DNA of 7,618 nt from Nitrospirota bacterium. GTDB taxonomy: Bacteria; Nitrospirota; JACRHJ01. Position numbers and translations under genes: made by a program. Below, one piece after another: positions 1 to 5,760 of this stretch. Position 1 is the first letter of the stretch, and the number at the start of each line of letters is the position of its first letter. Under the pieces are notes generated by a model. That model was not told the origin of the DNA and made no database searches. It saw nothing but the letters and a program-made list of their open reading frames with translations. The DNA lies in NCBI GenBank assembly GCA_021815285.1, contig JAKAHE010000101.1, positions 1 to 7,618 of the forward strand, in the 5' to 3' direction.

Positions 1-378
1 GGCTTCCACGGCCACGTGTGCAGCGGCAACGACCTCTTTGCCGTAATAAGGGCCATGGAGCACGCGATAAACCAGGCGCGGCGCGGCGAAGGCCCGGAGC
101 TTGTCGAGTGCAAGACATACCGATACTCCGGCCACAGCGAGCACGACATGGCTACCTACCGCACGAAGGAGGAGCTTATCGAGTGGGAGAGCCGCGACCC
201 GATTCAGAGGTATGAATTCTTCCTCGAAAAGAAGGGATACGACGCGGCGAAGATTATCGCCGAGACGGGGGAGAAGGTAAAGGCCGTCGTGGACGAGGCG
301 GTGAAATTCGCCGAATCCTCCCCGGAGCCGGCAGGCCCGGATGCGATGACGGAACTCTACGCGACGCCATGGAACTGA
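1..378 (+). CDS. 2-oxo acid dehydrogenase E1 component, alpha subunit (C-terminal part)
   Basis: This is the last 125 codons of a thiamine-diphosphate-dependent E1 alpha subunit; the gene begins before the window, in the frame starting at base 1. With E1 beta it decarboxylates a 2-oxo acid (pyruvate, branched-chain oxo acid or acetoin-type substrate) and acylates the E2 lipoyl group in the cytoplasm. Visible hallmarks are the segment around VCSGNDLFAVIRAMEHAI, matching the region just after the ThDP-binding motif, and the stretch ECKTYRYSGHSEHD. The His of that GHS (bases 133-135) is the conserved active-site-loop histidine of the family. YRTKEELIEW and a helical tail follow. The GDG ThDP motif lies upstream and cannot be seen. 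The stop codon (376-378) lies inside the next gene, giving a 10-nt overlap and likely translational coupling. The family is clear; the substrate (PdhA-, BkdA- or AcoA-like) cannot be fixed from this fragment. Confidence 0.93.
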   Translation, partial: GFHGHVCSGNDLFAVIRAMEHAINQARRGEGPELVECKTYRYSGHSEHDMATYRTKEELIEWESRDPIQRYEFFLEKKGYDAAKIIAETGEKVKAVVDEAVKFAESSPEPAGPDAMTELYATPWN

Positions 379-1346
379 CCTACATAAAAGCCATAAATAA
401 CGCCCTTCGGCAGGCCATGCGGCTGGACTCTGACGTCATCCTTCTGGGTGAGGACATAGGCGCCCTCGGCGGGGCGTTCCTGGCGACGGAAGGGCTTTTG
501 GAGGAATTCGGCCCGGAGCGCGTAATCGACACGCCAATCTCAGAGTCCCTGATAAACGGCGCGGCTGTAGGGATTGCCGTCGCCGGTATGCGGCCCGTCG
601 CGGAGATGCAGTTTGCGGACTTCATCGCCTGCGGGTTCGACCAGCTTGTGAACATGGCCTCGACGCTGAGATTCAGGCACGGCGGACACGCGAAGTGCCC
701 GATGGTCGTGCGCTGCCCCTCCGGGAGCGGCGTGCGGGGCGGTCTTTTCCATTCGCAGAACCCGGAGGCGTGGTTTGCGCGCGTGCCTGGGCTTAAGGTA
801 GTCGCGCCCGCGACGGCGTTCGACGCCAAGGGGCTTCTCATAGCCGCCATACAGGACGACGACCCGGTGATATACTTCGAGCATAAGTTCCTCTACCGGC
901 GCATAAAGGAGGACGTCCCGGAGGACAGCTATATCGTCCCTCTCGGCAAGGCGGCCCTGAGGCGCGAGGGCGGCGACATATGCTTCATAACCTACGGCTC
1001 CGCGCTGTATCACTGCCTCGCGGCGGCTGAAGAGCTTGAGAAGGAGGGGGTATCCTCCGAGGTGCTGGACTTAAGAACCCTCCTGCCGCTCGACAGACGC
1101 GCCATAATCGAATGCGCGAAGAAGACGGGCAAGGTGCTGATAGTCCACGAGGACAGGGTTACCGGCGGTATCGGAGGGGAGATCTCGGCGATAATCATGG
1201 AGAACGCCTTCGAATATCTCGACGCGCCCGTGATGCGCGTGGGAGCGAAGGACACTCCCAACGCCTTCGCCGGGCCTATGGAGGAATACATCCTGCCGAA
1301 CAGGGACAAAGTCCTCGCGGCGGCGCGGAAGCTGGCGGGGTATTGA
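369..1346 (+). CDS. 2-oxo acid dehydrogenase E1 component, beta subunit
   Basis: This is a complete 325-residue E1 beta subunit, the usual length for the family. It has an N-terminal transketolase-like pyrimidine-binding domain and a C-terminal transketolase domain. Visible motifs are LTYIKAINNAL at the start, LLGEDIG (25-31) and DTPISE with Glu59, the residue that activates the ThDP aminopyrimidine. GGLFHSQNPEAWF follows with His128 at the E1 active site, then PGLKVVAP, and the C-terminal segment beginning VTGGIGGE. The HSQxPEA pattern and the FEHKFLYR segment look more like branched-chain or acetoin dehydrogenase beta subunits than like the classic pyruvate enzyme, but this does not settle the substrate. 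The ATG at 369 is chosen because the family starts right at this LTY motif. There is no good Shine-Dalgarno site, so translation probably depends on coupling to E1 alpha, whose stop codon it overlaps. Confidence 0.95.
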   Translation: MELTYIKAINNALRQAMRLDSDVILLGEDIGALGGAFLATEGLLEEFGPERVIDTPISESLINGAAVGIAVAGMRPVAEMQFADFIACGFDQLVNMASTLRFRHGGHAKCPMVVRCPSGSGVRGGLFHSQNPEAWFARVPGLKVVAPATAFDAKGLLIAAIQDDDPVIYFEHKFLYRRIKEDVPEDSYIVPLGKAALRREGGDICFITYGSALYHCLAAAEELEKEGVSSEVLDLRTLLPLDRRAIIECAKKTGKVLIVHEDRVTGGIGGEISAIIMENAFEYLDAPVMRVGAKDTPNAFAGPMEEYILPNRDKVLAAARKLAGY

Positions 1347-1348
1347 CA

Positions 1349-2869
1349 ATGACCGACGTTAAGATGCCCCAGATGGGGGAGAGCATAGCCGAGGGGACGA
1401 TTTCGCTGTGGCTGGCGGACGCGGGCCAGGCAGTGAAGGCCGACCAGCCGCTCGTTACCGTCTCCACGGACAAGGCGGACGTGGACATCCCCTCGCCCGT
1501 CTCCGGCGTCCTCTCCGAAATTATCGCCAAAGAAGGCGAAACCATAAAAGTGGGGGAGCTGATAGCGAGAATCGATGAAAAATCGGCTGAAGTGGGTGAA
1601 AAATTAGAAAAACAGCCGCCGGAAAAGAAACCGGTGGCTGCCCCGGCCAAGCCCGAGGCTGGTCTACCGGCTCCGCCGCGTCCTGAAGGAGTCCCCGCCG
1701 CCGAGGCGAAGCGTGAAACCAGGCCCGATGAGGAGGTAGTGCCCCCGCCGGAGATAGAACGCAGGGCGGAGGCCGAGATTACGGCAAAACCTTTTGATAA
1801 ATCGGCCTTTTATTCCCCGGCGGTCATGCGCCTGGCGATAGAATACGGCATCGATTTAAAGACTGTCGCCGGCACCGGCGAGGGCGGACGAGTTACAAAA
1901 GCGGACGTCATGCGCGCTATTTCCGGTCTACCGGCAGCCGGCAGATTAGCGCCGCCGGCGCCCCATGTTGCGCATAAAGGACCCCTGGAAGGGCTTGTGG
2001 AGGTGGAAATACCTGCTTCGGGCGGGGGTTACGGCACATATACGCCGCCGGTTTACGAGGTAGAGGACGGCGATACAGAGGTTCCCTTCTCCCGCCTGAG
2101 GAGAATAATCGCCGACCACATGGTTTACAGCAAAAGGACATCCGCCCATGTTACGACCGTAACGGAGGTTGATTTTGAGAATATTGTGGGGATAAGAGAA
2201 AAAAATAAGGAAAAAATCAAGGCTTCTGTGGGGATAAACCTTACGTACATGCATTTTGTCATGGCGGCGGCAATCCGGGCGCTGAAGGAGTTTCCGCTCA
2301 TGAACTCCGTCGTCCAGGAAGGCCGGTCTATCGGCGGCGGTGACGTAATCCTGACCAAACGGCGGATAAACCTTGGCGTGGCCGTGGATTCAGAGCGCGG
2401 ACTGATGGTTCCGGTTATAAGGGGCGCGGAGGATAAGTCCCTCGTCGAACTGGCAAAGGCCGTGAGCGAGCTTTCGATAAAGGTGCGGGACAGAACGGTT
2501 TCCCCGGACGAGATGGCGGGCGGGACTTTCACCGTTACAAACCCCGGCAGGCACGGAAACCTCTTCGGGACGCCGATTATAAGCCAGCCGCAGGTGGGTA
2601 TACTCCGGATGGGAGAGCTTGTAAAACGAGCCGTCGTGGTAACCGCAGAGGCCGGTAGACCGGCGGCGGCCAGTAGACTGGCCACAGAGGGCGATTTTCC
2701 ATCCGAAGGCGGTCTACCGCCTCGACCGACTGGAGAGGACGCCATAGCCATCAGGCCCATGATGTATCTGGCGCTTTCATACGACCACCGCGTGGTGGAC
2801 GGCGTTACGGCCAACGAGTTCCTGCACCGCATAAAAGAGCACCTGGAGGCGGGGGACTTTGAATTATAA
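1349..2869 (+). CDS. 2-oxo acid dehydrogenase E2 component (lipoyl dihydrolipoamide acyltransferase)
   Basis: This 506-residue E2 acyltransferase is the core of the complex; it takes the acyl group from E1 on its lipoyl arm and transfers it to CoA. One lipoyl domain spans about residues 1-78, with lipoyl-lysine Lys42 in STDKADVDIPSP. A Pro/Ala/Glu-rich linker follows, then a peripheral-subunit-binding domain (about 154-191, YSPAVMRLA to GGRVTKADVMRAI), a second linker, and a catalytic domain from about 243 to the end. The catalytic motif is SYDHRVVDG with His480 and Asp484. The ATG at 1349 lies 2 nt after the E1 beta stop and begins directly at the lipoyl domain; the frame is open further upstream, but inside E1 beta. 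A weak GGGG stretch lies about 8 nt before it. Unusually, about 30 extra residues (near 432-463) separate KRAVVV from DAIAIRPMMY, which are almost adjacent in typical E2 proteins. They coincide with a cluster of DNA palindromes, listed separately. The pyruvate/branched-chain/acetoin assignment remains open. Confidence 0.95.
   Translation: MTDVKMPQMGESIAEGTISLWLADAGQAVKADQPLVTVSTDKADVDIPSPVSGVLSEIIAKEGETIKVGELIARIDEKSAEVGEKLEKQPPEKKPVAAPAKPEAGLPAPPRPEGVPAAEAKRETRPDEEVVPPPEIERRAEAEITAKPFDKSAFYSPAVMRLAIEYGIDLKTVAGTGEGGRVTKADVMRAISGLPAAGRLAPPAPHVAHKGPLEGLVEVEIPASGGGYGTYTPPVYEVEDGDTEVPFSRLRRIIADHMVYSKRTSAHVTTVTEVDFENIVGIREKNKEKIKASVGINLTYMHFVMAAAIRALKEFPLMNSVVQEGRSIGGGDVILTKRRINLGVAVDSERGLMVPVIRGAEDKSLVELAKAVSELSIKVRDRTVSPDEMAGGTFTVTNPGRHGNLFGTPIISQPQVGILRMGELVKRAVVVTAEAGRPAAASRLATEGDFPSEGGLPPRPTGEDAIAIRPMMYLALSYDHRVVDGVTANEFLHRIKEHLEAGDFEL
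1657..1672. repeat. GGT-CT-ACC palindrome in the first E2 linker
   Basis: This imperfect palindrome centres on GGTCTACC (1661-1668), with arms gctggt/accggc around a CT spacer; one inner pair and the outermost pair are G-T. It lies in the Pro/Ala linker between the lipoyl and subunit-binding domains, and GGT CTA CCG is read as Gly105-Leu106-Pro107. The same nine bases occur in the same frame at 1925 and 2711. Confidence 0.45.
1923..1934. repeat. GGT-CT-ACC palindrome in the second E2 linker
   Basis: CCGGT-CT-ACCGG is a perfect 5-bp inverted repeat with a CT spacer, placed exactly at the end of the subunit-binding domain where the linker to the catalytic domain begins. GGT CTA CCG is read as Gly193-Leu194-Pro195, in the same frame as the copies at 1661 and 2711. 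A short tandem repeat, CCGGCAG twice (1931-1944), overlaps its right end. Confidence 0.45.
2648..2723. repeat. Palindromic element inserted in frame in the E2 catalytic domain
   Basis: This 76-nt segment holds three palindromes of one type. They are GCCGGT-AG-ACCGGC (2651-2664, perfect 6-bp arms), GGCCAGT-AG-ACTGGCC (2668-2683, perfect 7-bp arms) and GGCGGT-CT-ACCGCC (2708-2721, perfect 6-bp arms). The outer two can also pair with each other. GAGGC (2648-2652) and GGTAGACC (2654-2661) are complementary to GGTCTACC (2711-2718) and GCCTC (2719-2723), forming 13 bp with one bulged C and enclosing the middle hairpin. The segment is translated without a stop and falls where the E2 family normally has no extra residues, just before DAIAIRPMMY. 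The architecture (terminal inverted repeats, inner hairpin, in-frame position in a protein gene) resembles the Rickettsia palindromic elements. Kinship with them is not implied, and the exact boundaries of the insertion are not determined. Confidence 0.5.
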
Positions 2870-2904
2870 TGATAAAAAAGCCGGGCCAAAGGCCAGTTTA
2901 AGAG

Positions 2905-2936
2905 TTTTTGGTGTTACCTTTTCCCAAAAAGGTAAC
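2905..2936 (+). promoter_or_regulatory. Hairpin with alternative pairing just before trpS
   Basis: GTTACCTTTT (2913-2922) and AAAAGGTAAC (2927-2936) form a perfect 10-bp stem with a 4-nt loop, ending 11 nt before the trpS ATG. A second, mutually exclusive stem is possible between TTTTTGG (2905-2911) and CCAAAAA (2924-2930). No T-run follows the long stem, so it is not a standard intrinsic terminator of the E1-E2 operon. The only Shine-Dalgarno-like bases before trpS (AAGGT, 2929-2933) lie in the right arm and would be hidden in the long hairpin. This could be a regulatory leader, a Rho-associated or transcript-stabilising hairpin, or a dispersed intergenic repeat. The pairing is seen; the role is inferred. 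Confidence 0.4.
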
Positions 2937-2947
2937 GGTTTGCCTTT

Positions 2948-3922
2948 ATGAGGCTCCTGTCCGGGATGCGGCCTACAGGCAGACTGCATATCGGGCACCT
3001 TGTCGGCGCACTTAGCGCCTGGCTTTCCCTGCAGGACGAGCACGAGCGCTTCTTCATGATTGCGGACTGGCACGCCCTCACCACCTCCTCAGATACCTCT
3101 AAACTACCTGAAAACATTATTGAAATGGCCCTTGACTGGCGGGCTTTGGGGATAGATTTCACGCGCTCCACGGTCTTTGTCCAGTCGGATGTCAAGGAAC
3201 ATGCGGAGCTTTATCTCCTCTTCGGGATGCTCACCCCCATGCCTTGGCTGGAGCGGGACCCGACACTGAAAAACATGATAGAAGACATGCACTTACGCGG
3301 CGCTAACTACGGGTTGATGGGTTATCCGGTGCTTCAGGCGGCGGACATTGCGCTCTACAAGGCGGAGGCTGTGCCCGTCGGTGTGGATCAGGCGCCGCAC
3401 ATAGAGCTTGCGCGGGAGATTCTCCGGGCGTTTAACCATCGGTTTTCATTGGTATTTCCGGAGCCGCAGGCCATCCTTTCGCATACCCCCAGGCTCCCCG
3501 GCACGGACGGCAGGAAGATGTCGAAAAGCCTTGATAATGCTGTATTCTTGGACGAGACGCCGGAAAATATCGGGCGGAAAATAATGCAACTCGTTACGGA
3601 TCCAAAGAAAATCCACGCGACCGACCCCGGAGACCCGGACATATGCTCCGCGCAGGACTACCACAAGGCGTTCAGGCCCTCTGACGCGCCTTCAGCCGAT
3701 TCCGACTGCCGGGCAGGCCGGCTCGGATGCGTCCGGCACAAGCAATATTTGTCTGAAATATTAATTAGTTACCTCGCGCCGTTTCGTGAAAAAAGAGCCG
3801 CCCTGAAGGGCCTCGAGGCCCAGACGCGGGAGCTGCTTGTTGCCGGTGGAGAGCGCGCGAGGAAGGCGGCGGCACAGACGATGGCGGAGGCGCGAAAGGC
3901 CATGAACCTGCAATTTCCATGA
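2948..3922 (+). CDS. trpS: Tryptophanyl-tRNA synthetase
   Basis: This class Ic aminoacyl-tRNA synthetase charges tRNA-Trp with tryptophan using ATP in the cytoplasm. At 324 residues it is the normal length for the compact bacterial form. The Rossmann catalytic domain opens with LSGMRPTGRLHIGH, carrying the HIGH signature at 14-17. ADWHALTT follows at 39-46. YPVLQAADIALY at 126-137 includes Asp133, the position that recognises the tryptophan indole NH in characterised bacterial enzymes. GVDQ lies at 145-148, and the second ATP-binding signature is an intact KMSKS (190-194). The C-terminal part has the TDP..I..TDPGDP segment and a CRAGRLGC motif typical of this family. The ATG at 2948 is the only sensible start, since the first signature begins at residue 5. 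No strong ribosome-binding site precedes it, only AAGGT inside the upstream hairpin. It is 78 nt downstream of E2 on the same strand and may be co-transcribed, but there is no functional link between the two. Confidence 0.97.
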   Translation: MRLLSGMRPTGRLHIGHLVGALSAWLSLQDEHERFFMIADWHALTTSSDTSKLPENIIEMALDWRALGIDFTRSTVFVQSDVKEHAELYLLFGMLTPMPWLERDPTLKNMIEDMHLRGANYGLMGYPVLQAADIALYKAEAVPVGVDQAPHIELAREILRAFNHRFSLVFPEPQAILSHTPRLPGTDGRKMSKSLDNAVFLDETPENIGRKIMQLVTDPKKIHATDPGDPDICSAQDYHKAFRPSDAPSADSDCRAGRLGCVRHKQYLSEILISYLAPFREKRAALKGLEAQTRELLVAGGERARKAAAQTMAEARKAMNLQFP

Positions 3923-4115
3923 AAATTTTCCTTGTTTTTCAAGCGGTTGCAAAACGGAGACAGGCTTATAAATAATCGTTTATATACACGCCAACTCTTT
4001 GTTATTAAAGGGTAATTTCACTTTTACCCTGAAAATCCGACCCCCTTCCCCGCGCCCGGTTTTCTGCACAAAACGGCCTGTTTTGGGGCGTTTTTCGCCG
4101 TATTTTCGATACCGT

Positions 4116-4136
4116 CGGAAAATCCGTGATTTTTTT
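4116..4136 (+). terminator. Weak candidate terminator downstream of trpS
   Basis: CGGA-AAA-TCCG (4116-4126) forms a 4-bp stem, followed after three bases by seven T (4130-4136). The stem is short, the T-run does not follow immediately, and the site is about 190 nt beyond the trpS stop. It is therefore only a possible terminator; Rho-dependent ending is equally plausible. Confidence 0.18.
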
Positions 4137-4245
4137 ATTATAATTCAGGATAAATAACGAGTTACAGCGATTAACGATAGAATCTACTGAGAACGAACTT
4201 CACCAATCGGGCGTCAACGAACGGAACAGCCCGGAAATTCCCGGA

Positions 4246-4263
4246 TTCCCGCCTTGGCGGGAA
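4246..4263. repeat. Short GGCGGGAA palindrome of the common intergenic type
   Basis: TTCCCGCC-TT-GGCGGGAA is a perfect 8-bp inverted repeat with a 2-nt loop. With its flanks (on the minus strand, GTCGTTCCCGCC before and GGCGGGAATCC after) it resembles the small palindromes found between genes in many bacteria with the general form GTCATTCCCGC...GCGGGAATCC. It lies 28 nt past the stop of the outer-membrane factor gene on the minus strand. It could form an RNA hairpin that protects or ends that transcript, but neither side has a T-run. The palindrome is certain; family membership is from memory of the pattern. Confidence 0.5.
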
Positions 4264-4290
4264 CGACGAGCCGAATGCAGGGTTATCGCG

Positions 4291-5748
4291 CTACTTCCCG
4301 GAGGAGGTAAGCTCCTTTCCCTTCGGGAGGCTCGAGGCGTCCCATCCGCCGCCGAGGGCCTTGATAAGCAGCACGCTCGCGTTCAGGCGCTGGCCCTGTA
4401 TGTTTATCGCGTTTTTCTCGTTCCCGAGCTCGGCGCTCTCGGCGGTTATGACGTTAAGATATGCGGCGACTCCTGCCTTGTACTGATTCGTGGCGATTTC
4501 CGTGGACTTCTTTGCGGCCTTTACAGCCGCATCCTCGGCGCCAGCCTCCTGCCCCAGTATCCCCAGTGCGGCAAGGTTGTCCTCCACCTCCTGGAAGGCG
4601 ACAAGCGTGGTCTCGCGGTATGCCGCGACGCTCGCGTCGTATGCGGCCCTGGCCTCCTTCGTCTGCGCGTGTCTTAAGCCCCCGTCGAATATCGTCCAGC
4701 CGACGGACGGCCCGAAAGACCAGAAGCGGGAGGGCCATGTGAGCCACTTTGAGATACTGGAACTCTGAAACCCGCCGGACGCGCTGAGCGTAATACTGGG
4801 GTAATACGCCGCCTCGGCGACGCCTATCTGGGCGTTGGCGGCGGCGGCGCGCCTCTCGGCGGCGGCGATGTCCGGCCTTCGCTCGAGAAGCTCCGACGGC
4901 ACACCGACCGGTATCGCCGGCGGGGAGACGCTGAGCGGCAGAGGTGAAATCGAGAAGCTGGACGCCGGCGTCCCGACAATTACGGCGATGGCGTGTTCGA
5001 GCTGGGCGCGCTGAACGCCAAGGTCAATGTCCTGGGCCTCCGTGGTCTTGAGCAGTGTGTCCGCCTGCGCGACGTCCGCCTCGGACACGACGCCGGCGTT
5101 GTAGCGGTTCGTCGTGAGCGCAAACGATTCTTTATACAGCGAGACCGTCCTGTCGAGGAGTTTTTTCTGGGCGTCGAGCGTGCGGAGCTGGAAGTAGTCC
5201 TGGGCAAGCTGGGTCTGTAGGCTGAGGCGCGCGGTCGCAAGGTCAGCCGCGGAGGCCTGGGCGCTGGCACGGTTGGACTCGACGCTGCGCCTTACCTTGC
5301 CCCAGAAGTCCGGCTCCCACGACGCGCTCACGGGAAGGGAGTAATCTGAGGACTCCGTGCGCTGAATGGACCCTCCCCCGAAGCCGGAGACCGTGGTCGT
5401 CGAAGGGCTCGACCTGGCAAAGGACACGCCGACGCCGATGGTCGGGAAGTATGCGGCGCGGGCGGCCATGACAAGGGCCTGCGCCTGCCGGTACTGCGCC
5501 TCGGCCTGGATGATGTTCTGGTTCGATACGTTCACCTTCGCCTCGAGGCTGTCCAGGAGCGGGTCGTTATAGACCTTCCACCACTGCCCGCGTATGCGGT
5601 TGTCCGCCGGTTGTGCGGTCTTCCAGCCGCTTATCTCCCTGAAAGCGGGCGGAGTTGCCGCGGAGGGACGGACGTAGTTCGGCCCGACGGCGCACGCCGC
5701 CAGGGCCGGGAGGACAAGGGCCGCGAGTATAAGTTTTAATATCTTCAT
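4291..5748 (-). CDS. RND efflux system outer-membrane lipoprotein, NodT/OprM family
   Basis: This 485-residue TolC-like channel protein (OEP family) forms the outer-membrane exit duct of a tripartite efflux pump. It starts with a lipoprotein signal peptide: two Lys, a hydrophobic core and the lipobox LAAC with Cys19 as the lipidation site. VGPNYVRP, the classic beginning of mature NodT/OprM proteins, follows. Two structural repeats are visible. The first includes QAEAQYRQAQALVMAARAAYFP (about 81-102) and the second ELLERRPDIAAAE (286-298) followed by ANAQIGVAEAAYYPSITLSA. These are the helices and strands of the trimeric barrel-tunnel. Length and motifs are normal and the gene looks intact. 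The start is supported by a GGAGG ribosome-binding site 3 nt before the ATG, a rather tight spacing. It begins 12 nt after the stop of the RND pump gene, so the two are almost certainly one operon. The pump's substrate cannot be read from this gene. Confidence 0.95.
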   Translation of the reverse strand: MKILKLILAALVLPALAACAVGPNYVRPSAATPPAFREISGWKTAQPADNRIRGQWWKVYNDPLLDSLEAKVNVSNQNIIQAEAQYRQAQALVMAARAAYFPTIGVGVSFARSSPSTTTVSGFGGGSIQRTESSDYSLPVSASWEPDFWGKVRRSVESNRASAQASAADLATARLSLQTQLAQDYFQLRTLDAQKKLLDRTVSLYKESFALTTNRYNAGVVSEADVAQADTLLKTTEAQDIDLGVQRAQLEHAIAVIVGTPASSFSISPLPLSVSPPAIPVGVPSELLERRPDIAAAERRAAAANAQIGVAEAAYYPSITLSASGGFQSSSISKWLTWPSRFWSFGPSVGWTIFDGGLRHAQTKEARAAYDASVAAYRETTLVAFQEVEDNLAALGILGQEAGAEDAAVKAAKKSTEIATNQYKAGVAAYLNVITAESAELGNEKNAINIQGQRLNASVLLIKALGGGWDASSLPKGKELTSSGK

Positions 5749-5750
5749 AT

Positions 5751-5757
5751 CCCTCCA
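5751..5757 (-). promoter_or_regulatory. Ribosome-binding site of the outer-membrane factor gene
   Basis: On the minus strand TGGAGGG precedes the ATG at 5748, with only 3 nt between GGAGG and the start codon. It occupies the 12-nt gap after the pump gene stop codon, consistent with re-initiation in an operon. Confidence 0.65.
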
Positions 5758-5760
5758 GAA

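Larger units (their letters stand above)
3923..4290. other. Convergent non-coding gap between trpS and the efflux operon
   Basis: These 368 bases separate two genes that end facing each other. I see no convincing ORF, tRNA or other known RNA gene. The stretch is visibly richer in A and T than its surroundings. It holds a 7-bp stem (AGGGTAA 4009-4015 with TTACCCT 4024-4030, 8-nt loop), a weak hairpin followed by seven T (see 4116-4136) and a short palindrome (4246-4263). An isolated TATAAT (4139-4144) has no matching -35 box at normal spacing. The region probably serves to end transcription from both sides. Confidence 0.6.

Noticed and set aside
893..900. TCTACCGG in E1 beta as another copy of the E2 palindrome
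   Set aside because: It encodes the conserved LYR of FLYRR and lacks the left palindromic arm, so it is explained by the protein.
1112..1348. Upstream extension of the E2 reading frame by 79 codons
   Set aside because: It lies entirely inside E1 beta in another frame, its translation is low-complexity and Arg-rich, and the lipoyl domain begins exactly at the ATG at 1349.
2125..2889. 254-codon open frame on the minus strand opposite E2
   Set aside because: It is antisense to a well-conserved gene; the composition mirrors E2 codon bias and no recognisable domain is seen.
2884..2894. GGCC-AAA-GGCC hairpin after E2 as a terminator
   Set aside because: The stem is only 4 bp and on the plus strand the A-run precedes it. 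Read on the minus strand a T-run follows, but no gene there needs a terminator.
3665..3740. Possible insertion in trpS before CRAGRLGC
   Set aside because: The spacing and motif match normal TrpRS proteins, and no palindrome of the E2 type is present.
3921..3930. GAAAATTTTC perfect palindrome at the trpS stop codon
   Set aside because: A ten-base A/T palindrome has no loop and no further context; chance.
4139..4144. TATAAT as a promoter -10 box in the convergent gap
   Set aside because: No -35-like hexamer lies at 16-18 nt upstream and no gene on the plus strand follows; chance is likely in AT-rich DNA.
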